A DNA stretch of 51,063 nucleotides from Calditrichia bacterium (GTDB lineage Bacteria > Calditrichota > Calditrichia > Calditrichales > Calditrichaceae). The notes beneath the pieces are model-generated. The model was given only the letters and a program-made list of their open reading frames with translations. It ran no database searches and was not told the DNA's origin. This document shows, in pieces, positions 44,917 through 51,063 of this stretch (its first letter is position 1; every line of letters starts with the position of its first letter). The stretch covers positions 1-51,063 of the forward strand of contig JALSTK010000110.1 of NCBI GenBank assembly GCA_026983775.1, given 5' to 3'. The translations under genes were made by a program, and so were the position numbers.

Positions 44917-45258
44917 CTAAACGCGTTCCTTGATACGGGCAGCTTTCCCGCGTAACTCTCTCAGATAATAGAGCTTGGCCCGCCGTACCTTTCCAAGTCG
45001 TTTTACTTCGATTTTGGCCAGGCGCGGTGAATGCAAAGGAAAAATACGTTCCACACCCACTCCGTTGGATATCTTGCGAACGGTGAAAGTCTCATTAATG
45101 GCGCCACCGCTTCGTTTAATACAAACACCCTGAAAAATCTGAATACGTTCCTTTTCACCTTCCACAACACGAACATGAACCGCAACCGTGTCACCGGGAC
45201 GAAATTCAGGAATATCAGTTCGTAACTGATTAGCTGTCACTGCATGTAATACATCCAT
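44917..45258 (-). CDS. rplS: Large ribosomal subunit protein bL19
   Basis: 113 residues from the ATG at 45258, the usual length. A GTG nine bases upstream is in frame but has no binding site. Family stretches are [40 protein letters not shown] and [19 protein letters not shown]. It is the last gene of the ffh-rpsP-khpA-rimM-trmD-rplS group, a conserved bacterial order, and is followed directly by a strong terminator. Confidence 0.97.
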   Translation of the reverse strand: MDVLHAVTANQLRTDIPEFRPGDTVAVHVRVVEGEKERIQIFQGVCIKRSGGAINETFTVRKISNGVGVERIFPLHSPRLAKIEVKRLGKVRRAKLYYLRELRGKAARIKERV

Positions 45259-45280
45259 TTCGATCACTCACTGTTTTATT

Positions 45281-45976
45281 TTATGTTTCGTTATATTTTT
45301 TGAACAAATCCGGGCGTCGTTCCCGTGTTATTTTTATACGCTGCTGCTGTCGCCATTCCGCAATTTTTCTATGATTGCCGGAGATCAACACCTTAGGTAC
45401 CCCTTTCCCCTCAAATTCTTCCGGCCGCGTATAATAAGGTGCGTCCAATAGATCATCTGCGAAAGAATCACTCCAGGCCGAATCGATATCTTTGATAACT
45501 CCGGGCAAAAGGCGAACCACCGCATCGGTAATTACCAGGGCGGCCACCTCGCCGGCGCTTAGAATATAATCGCCGATGGATATTTCTTCAACCTTATAAA
45601 ATTCATGGACGCGCTCGTCCACACCCTTGTAATGGCCACAGATGAGAATCAAGTGATCCTGCAGGCTTAGCCTGGTAACCTCAGCTTGATCCAGGGTCCG
45701 GCCGCGGGGTGAAGTGAGCAGGATCCTTGCCTTTTCCTCCGGCATCTCACCGAAGATACGGCGCAGAGCACCGACAATCGGCTCCAGCTTCAAAACCATA
45801 CCGGGACCACCGCCGTAAGGATAGTCATCAATCGTACGGTGCTTATCCTGCGTAAAATCACGCAGGTCATGCACATAAATATCCACCAATCCCTTTTGCC
45901 GACCCTGACGGATAATGCTTTGCTTCAGGGGTTCTTCGACCATGGCCGGGAAGCCGCTAATTATATCGATTCGCAT
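45281..45976 (-). CDS. trmD: tRNA (guanine-37-N1)-methyltransferase
   Basis: 231 residues, normal length. It methylates G37 of tRNA with S-adenosylmethionine to prevent +1 frameshifting. The knotted-fold motifs are present: IDIISGFPAM at the N-terminus, DDYPYGGGPGMVL, LICGHYKGVDERV and ISIGDYILSAGE (most homologues have SGGE here, a minor variation). It starts 11 bases after the rimM stop codon. Confidence 0.97.
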   Translation of the reverse strand: MRIDIISGFPAMVEEPLKQSIIRQGRQKGLVDIYVHDLRDFTQDKHRTIDDYPYGGGPGMVLKLEPIVGALRRIFGEMPEEKARILLTSPRGRTLDQAEVTRLSLQDHLILICGHYKGVDERVHEFYKVEEISIGDYILSAGEVAALVITDAVVRLLPGVIKDIDSAWSDSFADDLLDAPYYTRPEEFEGKGVPKVLISGNHRKIAEWRQQQRIKITRERRPDLFKKYNET

Positions 45977-45987
45977 ATCAAAGATCT

Positions 45988-46488
45988 TTAATCCAACAGA
46001 CCATCGATGACATGGATGGTCATTCGTTTTAATCGACGATCCACTTTAAGTACCACATCCTTAATTGCGGGTATCAACTGTTGTCGGCCATGCAAATTCT
46101 CTATTACATAGACATCATTACCGGCATAGCTTTCCACATTTACAATTTCACCCAAATCGTGGCCCGCTTCATCTACCACCCGCATTCCGATCAAATCATG
46201 GACATAAAACTCATCTTCCTCCAATTCGATCAGATCGTCTTTTGGAATATACAAATAAGAACCGCGTAATTTTTCTGCCTCTTCAAGAGAAGCAACCTCT
46301 TTGAAAATCAGATACACGGCATTCTTTTTAAAACTTACTTTGCTGACCGTAAGCGGATGCCAGCCCTTATTATTCTGAAAATAAACCGTATGCAAGGATT
46401 CAAAATGCGCGGGGAATGAAGTAATGATTTCAACCTTTACTTCCCCTTTTAGTCCCCTGGGCTTTAGAACCTTACCGACAGCATACAT
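45988..46488 (-). CDS. rimM: Ribosome maturation factor RimM
   Basis: 166 residues. It helps assemble the head of the 30S subunit and binds protein uS19. The N-terminal RimM domain begins VGKVLKPRGLKGEVKVEI, and the C-terminal PRC-barrel is seen at about 95-165 (LIGMRVVDEAGHDLGEIVNV, NDVYVIEN). The start is three bases after the khpA stop codon without its own strong binding site, so it is likely coupled to khpA. Confidence 0.95.
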   Translation of the reverse strand: MYAVGKVLKPRGLKGEVKVEIITSFPAHFESLHTVYFQNNKGWHPLTVSKVSFKKNAVYLIFKEVASLEEAEKLRGSYLYIPKDDLIELEEDEFYVHDLIGMRVVDEAGHDLGEIVNVESYAGNDVYVIENLHGRQQLIPAIKDVVLKVDRRLKRMTIHVIDGLLD

Positions 46489-46491
46489 GCT

Positions 46492-46728
46492 CTATTCAAG
46501 AATTTCAAGCACAGCACGCTTACCTGCTTTCGCAGAAGCGGCTGCCAAAAGTGTGCGAATTGATTTCGCGGTCTGTCCGCGTTTTCCGATAACCTTTCCG
46601 AGATCGCCATCGCCGACACGCAATTCATAGACCGTAACCCGCTCTCCTTCCACTTCCTTAACCTCAACTTCATCCGGCTTGTCAACCAAATGCTTGGCGA
46701 TAAATTCGACAAATTCCTTCATGTTCAC
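46492..46728 (-). CDS. khpA: KH-domain RNA-binding protein KhpA
   Basis: 78 residues with a GTG start behind GGAGGTG at seven bases; the ATG two codons later is too far from it. A single KH domain fills the protein, with the GxxG loop in [15 protein letters not shown]. In other bacteria KhpA works with KhpB on small RNAs and cell-size control. It lies between rpsP (72 bases) and rimM (3 bases), as in many bacteria. Confidence 0.93.
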   Translation of the reverse strand: MNMKEFVEFIAKHLVDKPDEVEVKEVEGERVTVYELRVGDGDLGKVIGKRGQTAKSIRTLLAAASAKAGKRAVLEILE

Positions 46729-46800
46729 GATACACCTCCGTTTAGTATGAACTCACTTGCACACTCATAGTGGAATCGGGTCTGACCCATTCCTACACCC

Positions 46801-47382
46801 TTACTCCCGGCTATCTTCTGCTTGCATCTCTTCCTGAGGTTGTTCCTCGGTCTCTTCTTTAGCAGCTTCAGCAGCTGGTTCTTCTTTGGCCGGTTCGGCT
46901 TCAACCTGTGATTTTTCTTCACCCGTTTCAGTTGCAGCAGGAGATTCTTCAACTACTTTCGTTTCCTCCTGGGCGGGTACAGCCGCTTCGGCTCTGGCTT
47001 TTTCTTCCTTTTCTTTTTTCTTCCTGGCCTGAGCTTCTGCCGCTTCCCGGCGTTTCGCCCGTTCCAGTTGCAGAACTTCCCATTTGGCAACTTCTTCAGC
47101 GATCCTGGTTTCGTCCGCTCCCTGACGCATTAAATCCCATTTCAACCATACTCCTTTACGGCTTAAAATGCTACGCACCGTTCGGGTGGGCTGAGCACCG
47201 TTTTTAAGCCAGTATAGAATCCGGTCTTCCTGTAAATCCACTGTATCCGGATTGGTAAGGGGATTATATGTTCCTATCGCTTCGATAAAACGACCGTCAC
47301 GGGGAGCCCGGCTGTCTGCTGCCACAATCCGATAATAAGGGCGTTTCTTTCTGCCCATTCTGCGCAATCTCAACTTAACCAA
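46801..47382 (-). CDS. rpsP: Small ribosomal subunit protein bS16 with long acidic tail
   Basis: 193 residues, against 80-90 for a typical S16. Residues 1 to about 82 are the ribosomal domain ([48 protein letters not shown]). A helical, charged stretch follows ([20 protein letters not shown]), then about 80 residues almost wholly of Glu, Ala, Lys, Pro and Gln. Such tails are known on S16 in some Bacteroidota. The start is TTG behind GGAGG at seven bases; the codons before the first ATG encode the conserved beginning of S16. Confidence 0.95.
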   Translation of the reverse strand: MVKLRLRRMGRKKRPYYRIVAADSRAPRDGRFIEAIGTYNPLTNPDTVDLQEDRILYWLKNGAQPTRTVRSILSRKGVWLKWDLMRQGADETRIAEEVAKWEVLQLERAKRREAAEAQARKKKEKEEKARAEAAVPAQEETKVVEESPAATETGEEKSQVEAEPAKEEPAAEAAKEETEEQPQEEMQAEDSRE

Positions 47383-47411
47383 CTCTGAACCTCCATAAAA
47401 TTTTAACGATT

Positions 47412-48734
47412 TCAGGCCAATCCGAAAGGCATTCCCATACCTTTAAACGATTTACCCTTCATTTGTTTCATCATTTTTCGCATTTGCTGGAATTGATTCA
47501 TCAACTGATTGACATCCTGAACGCGGGTACCGCTTCCGCTGGCAATGCGCTTGCGTCGGCTGCCGTTCAATATTTTCGGATTATGTCGCTCTTCGGTGGT
47601 CATTGAATTGATGATGGCTTCCACCCGAATAAGCTGACCGTCATCTACAGTAACCCCTTTTAACTGGCGACTCACACCGGGAATCATTTTCAGCAACGAT
47701 TCCAAAGAACCCATTTTTTTAATCTGCTGCAACTGATCGCGGAAATCTTCCAAATCGAATTCCGCTTTGCGCAGCTTCTGTTCTAATTTTTTAGCCTTTT
47801 CTTCATCGATGGTGGCCTGAGCTTTTTCCACCAGAGTAACCACATCACCCATACCAAGGATACGGGAAGCCATACGATCGGGATAGAACTGTTCCACCTC
47901 ATCCAGTTTTTCACCGATACCCATGAACTTGATGGGTTTACCGGTTACGGCCCGGATCGAGAGAGCCGCCCCACCCCGCGCATCACCATCCATCTTGGTG
48001 AGCACAACGCCGTCGAAATTTAAACGTTGGACAAACTCTTTGGCCGTATTGACCGCATCCTGTCCGGTCATACCGTCGGCTACAAACAGAATTTCATGGG
48101 GACGTATCCGGTTCTTAATTTTCACCAGTTCGTCCATCATGGCCTGATCGATATGCAAACGACCGGCTGTATCTAAGATAATCGTATCACAGAATTGCTG
48201 TCGGGCTACGCTGACGGCGTTAAATGCAATCTTCACAGGATCGGACAGACCTTCATCATAGACCGGAATATTCAGACTACGGCCCAGGACTTTTAACTGC
48301 TCAATAGCCGCCGGGCGATAGACATCTGCGGCAACCAACATCGGCTTTTGGCCGCGCTTCCTTAAAAAATTAGCCAACTTGGCGGCAAAGGTCGTCTTGC
48401 CGGAACCCTGTAAACCGGCCAGCATAACGATGGTGGGCGGAATGCCCGCCGTACGAATCTGCATGGCCGAACTGCCCAAAAGACGAACCAATTCGTCATG
48501 GACAATCTTAACCACCATTTGGCCCGGTGTTACACTTTGCAATACCTCCTGACCGAGCGCTTTTTCCTGAACCGTGGCCACAAAATCTTTCACCACTGTA
48601 TAATTCACATCCGCTTCTAACAGGGCGCGACGAATTTCACGCATGGAATCCTCGATGTTTTTCTCACTGAGTTTTCCATAGCCGCGCAGCTTCCGAAATG
48701 TGGATTCCAGGCGTTGGGTCAGATCTTCCAGCAT
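47412..48734 (-). CDS. ffh: Signal recognition particle protein Ffh (SRP54)
   Basis: 440 residues. It binds signal sequences and targets ribosomes to the membrane with its receptor FtsY. The N domain is followed by the GTPase domain with G1 GLQGSGKTT (107-115), [19 protein letters not shown] and [10 protein letters not shown]. The methionine-rich M domain closes the protein, ending in [20 protein letters not shown]. It heads the operon with rpsP, khpA, rimM, trmD and rplS; a promoter-like pair lies just upstream. Confidence 0.97.
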   Translation of the reverse strand: MLEDLTQRLESTFRKLRGYGKLSEKNIEDSMREIRRALLEADVNYTVVKDFVATVQEKALGQEVLQSVTPGQMVVKIVHDELVRLLGSSAMQIRTAGIPPTIVMLAGLQGSGKTTFAAKLANFLRKRGQKPMLVAADVYRPAAIEQLKVLGRSLNIPVYDEGLSDPVKIAFNAVSVARQQFCDTIILDTAGRLHIDQAMMDELVKIKNRIRPHEILFVADGMTGQDAVNTAKEFVQRLNFDGVVLTKMDGDARGGAALSIRAVTGKPIKFMGIGEKLDEVEQFYPDRMASRILGMGDVVTLVEKAQATIDEEKAKKLEQKLRKAEFDLEDFRDQLQQIKKMGSLESLLKMIPGVSRQLKGVTVDDGQLIRVEAIINSMTTEERHNPKILNGSRRKRIASGSGTRVQDVNQLMNQFQQMRKMMKQMKGKSFKGMGMPFGLA

Positions 48735-48774
48735 AACTTTTTACAATTCCGTCTCATTTTTATTATGACCGATA

Positions 48775-48803
48775 AATGTAAGGAATTCTTTACCGCTTAT
48801 CAA
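48775..48803 (-). promoter_or_regulatory. Possible promoter of the ffh-rplS operon
   Basis: On the minus strand TTGATA (48803-48798), a 17-base spacer and TACATT (48780-48775) lie about 40 bases before the ffh start codon. The -35 box overlaps the last codons of rsmB, so ffh could also be read from upstream. Confidence 0.4.
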
Positions 48804-50160
48804 GTCCTGCTATTTTTTTTTGAAAGAGCTCTACGAAGCTGCCGTCTGTGTGATGAAGGTGAGGGAAGGTTCGTAAACGATTTCCTGAAACATTGAAGGC
48901 AGCCTTCTGTTGAATAGGTACGGCTTCAACCTTCTCACCAAACCGGCGGCGGAAATTTTCGGTTACATTTTCATTTTCCAGATAGTCCATGGTACAGGTG
49001 CTGTAAGCCAAAAACCCCTTCTCTTTCAACAAGCGAAACGCCTGAGTTAAAAGGTCCTGCTGAAGCTTACTGAATTCCACCAGCTGGGCCAGATCCCGGC
49101 GCCACTTGATATCCGGATGTTTGCGAATGGTTCCCAACCCCGAACAGGGTGCATCGAGTAAGATTTTATCGAATACCTTTTCCCTGAAGGGTAAATAACG
49201 GGCATCGGCACAAACGAAAGCAGCCTTTTGCAGCTTCAAACGCCGAACATTTTGCTTAACCTTTTGTAAACGCCTGAGATCAATATCCAAAGCGATACTC
49301 AGAGCAGACTTGCCCTGTTCCAGAATCTGAGTAAACTTTCCACCCGGCGCAGCACAGACATCCAGTACCAGGTCTTCCTTACCGACAGACAAAATATCGA
49401 CCGGTATATGGGCACTTTCGTCCTGCACCAGACAATACCCTTTTTCGAACAAACCGGCCCGGCGAATGGCCTGGATATCGTTAACGGTAACCACATCCTC
49501 AAAATAGGGAGAGGGCCGGAAGGAAATGTTGTTTTCCTCTAATAATTCTTTAAATCGTTTCCCATTGATCCTGGAACGGATGATTCGAAGATCAAACAAA
49601 GGCGGCTCATTCAAACTCCGGCATAGGGCTTCGGTTGACTCTACTCCCCAGAATTTTACCCAGCGCTTCACCAACCATAGCGGGAAAGAATAGCTGATGC
49701 TGATCCTTTCTTCATCATTCTTTATTAAATCCTGCGGCTGCAAGGCCTCTTTGCTGCGCAAAAACTGGCGTAAAATACCGTTAACCAAAGGCTGCGCTCT
49801 GCCACCGACCAGCCGTTTGGAAAGTTCCCCGTATTCAAAGAGAGTGGCCCGGGGCGGAATACCCGGCATGAAGATGAGCTCATACAAAGCCAGCCGCAGA
49901 ATGATTTTGGTCTTGACGAGCAGCTTCTTAAAGCGACCTTTGTATAAACGGGCCATGATCCAGTCCAGATAAAGCAGATGACGAATCGGCCCGGAACTGA
50001 GGTTGCGTAGCAATCTGCGATCCTGTTCGGATAGATCAGCCTTGCGCCAGACCTCTTCCAGGAGGTCATCAAGCCGGGGCCTGGTTTGCTCAAATTGAAG
50101 TAATATTGCGAAGGCCAGAGCCCGGGCAGACGAAGTACGGTTTACTCGACTTTTATTCAA
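48790..50160 (-). CDS. rsmB: 16S rRNA (cytosine-967-C5)-methyltransferase RsmB
   Basis: 456 residues with a TTG start behind AGGA. It methylates C967 of 16S rRNA with S-adenosylmethionine. The N-terminal NusB-like domain spans about 1-140 (ARALAFAILLQFEQTRPRLD, ALYELIFMPGIPPRA). The methylase domain has LDVCAAPGGKFTQI (266-279), the PCSG motif (338-341) and the catalytic STCT (387-390). It lies 14 bases after the upstream rfbD-like gene and 55 bases before ffh. Confidence 0.95.
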   Translation of the reverse strand: MNKSRVNRTSSARALAFAILLQFEQTRPRLDDLLEEVWRKADLSEQDRRLLRNLSSGPIRHLLYLDWIMARLYKGRFKKLLVKTKIILRLALYELIFMPGIPPRATLFEYGELSKRLVGGRAQPLVNGILRQFLRSKEALQPQDLIKNDEERISISYSFPLWLVKRWVKFWGVESTEALCRSLNEPPLFDLRIIRSRINGKRFKELLEENNISFRPSPYFEDVVTVNDIQAIRRAGLFEKGYCLVQDESAHIPVDILSVGKEDLVLDVCAAPGGKFTQILEQGKSALSIALDIDLRRLQKVKQNVRRLKLQKAAFVCADARYLPFREKVFDKILLDAPCSGLGTIRKHPDIKWRRDLAQLVEFSKLQQDLLTQAFRLLKEKGFLAYSTCTMDYLENENVTENFRRRFGEKVEAVPIQQKAAFNVSGNRLRTFPHLHHTDGSFVELFQKKIAGLDKR

Positions 50161-50174
50161 TCAGAATCCTGCTT

Positions 50175-51063
50175 TCAATTTTTCTTTAATAAAGCGTCCA
50201 TATAGGAAGCAATCCCCTGTAATTGCAATGAACGCCCATTGAGACGACGCGTTGATTTTAAGGAAACGTCCATCGGCCGGGGATAACCGGTTATATCTTT
50301 TATGGAAATCGGTTCCAGCAATTGTTCATTTATTCCGGTTTTACGGCAGATGAGCCGACCCAGGCTCAATCGATCCATCCGCTGATTGCCGCTCAGATGA
50401 AAGATGCCTGTGGCAGAACTCAGAGCGATTTGCCAGATACGACGGCTGAGAGCAAATACAGCCGTGGGGGTACGTATTTCATCCGAAAACAGCGGTATGC
50501 TCCGGCCGTTTTTCAATCGTTCCAATATCCAATCCAAAAAATTTCGGCTTAGCCCCAACCCCCGGCCGAGAGAAAGCGCGATACGTGCGATGACATAATC
50601 CCGCAGTTCCGCCTGTACGGCCTGCTCGCCATGCCATTTACTTTGTCCGTATACATTGATCGGGCGGGGCGTATCTTTTTCAGAATAGGGAGCCCGATCC
50701 CCGGCAAAGACAATGTCCGTAGAAAGGTAGATCATCCGGCAATTGTGTGCCGCGCACCATCGGGCCAATTCGGCTGTGGCCAGAGCATTTACCCGCTCGG
50801 CCGTCTGGGCATCGGCCTGACAGGCTCCTAATCCGGCCATGGCCGCGGCATGGATTACCACATCAAAATGCTGATATTTTAGCTGAGCAGCAACATGCTC
50901 GGCTAAGTCCAGAGAAATTAAGGGAATGGTTTCATAGAAAGGAGAAGAAATCCACCGCTCCGCATTGCGGATGGCACCCACAATTTGTACCCCCGCAGGC
51001 TTTTCACGTAATACATACTGACCAATGAAACCGCTGACACCGGTAATAAGAATACGTTTCGTC
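50175..51063 (-). CDS. rfbD: dTDP-4-dehydrorhamnose reductase-like SDR protein, start outside the window
   Basis: The frame is open to the window edge (296 codons). The residues nearest the edge are ILITGVSGFIGQYVL, the start of a Rossmann fold with the GxxGxxG dinucleotide-binding motif, so only a few codons should be missing. A GTG at 50981 is an internal valine, not the start. Further family stretches are IYLSTDIVFAG and the active-site YGQSK (YxxxK). RmlD-type enzymes reduce dTDP-4-dehydrorhamnose to dTDP-rhamnose for surface polysaccharides; a related sugar-nucleotide reductase is possible. It is followed by rsmB at 14 bases. Confidence 0.75.
   Translation of the reverse strand, partial: TKRILITGVSGFIGQYVLREKPAGVQIVGAIRNAERWISSPFYETIPLISLDLAEHVAAQLKYQHFDVVIHAAAMAGLGACQADAQTAERVNALATAELARWCAAHNCRMIYLSTDIVFAGDRAPYSEKDTPRPINVYGQSKWHGEQAVQAELRDYVIARIALSLGRGLGLSRNFLDWILERLKNGRSIPLFSDEIRTPTAVFALSRRIWQIALSSATGIFHLSGNQRMDRLSLGRLICRKTGINEQLLEPISIKDITGYPRPMDVSLKSTRRLNGRSLQLQGIASYMDALLKKN

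Noticed and set aside
46725-46952. Lysine-rich frame of 75 codons on the minus strand
   Set aside because: It is another frame of the repetitive acidic tail of rpsP and overlaps the khpA binding site.

Overview
The window looks like a piece of a Gram-negative genome from the Fibrobacterota-Chlorobiota-Bacteroidota side of the tree, most like a Calditrichota (Caldithrix-type) or neighbouring candidate phylum. This is inferred from the style of the proteins: very long secreted proteins ending in FlgD-like type A sorting domains of the type IX secretion system (T9SS; YPNPF...GQ.V..L...SG.Y.Y.L), PorV/PorQ-family outer-membrane proteins, TonB-dependent receptors with an N-terminal carboxypeptidase-regulatory-like domain, and a bacterial ribosome/SRP operon. 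No species name can be given from sequence alone. I saw no rRNA, tRNA, transposase or CRISPR array. Every gene except one ABC-transporter pair is on the minus strand.

Layout. 1-614: 5' part of a probable cell-wall amidase. 970-4308: a giant secreted sorting-domain protein standing alone. 4309-5158: a long non-coding stretch. 5159-7322 (+): a NatA/NatB-type ABC exporter pair. 15446 down to 7472: operon 1, a TonB-dependent receptor, then a giant sorting-domain protein, then a PorV-like protein. It has a good sigma70-type promoter, a CRP-type palindrome and a clear terminator. 25928 down to 15856: a three-gene operon of subtilisin-like proteases with FG-GAP/VCBS-type repeats and sorting domains. 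35668 down to 26105: operon 2, with the same order receptor, giant protein, PorV-like, plus a MAM-like sorting-domain protein. 40116 down to 35774: two paralogous BNR/Asp-box secreted proteins. 44800 down to 40334: lipoprotein, dapF, manC, a small unknown gene and a PilZ gene. 50160 down to 44917: rsmB, ffh, rpsP, khpA, rimM, trmD, rplS. 50175-51063: partial rfbD-like reductase.

How it may work together. About 35 kb encodes cell-surface and secreted machinery. The PorV-like proteins are plausible T9SS shuttles or outer-membrane partners. The giant proteins, proteases and Asp-box proteins are the likely T9SS cargo, and the receptors would import what the cargo binds or releases. The repeated receptor / giant protein / PorV unit resembles the logic of a SusC/SusD pair, but with a T9SS-type secreted protein in the SusD position. 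This is the most interesting system in the window and remains an inference. The last 10 kb is ordinary housekeeping.
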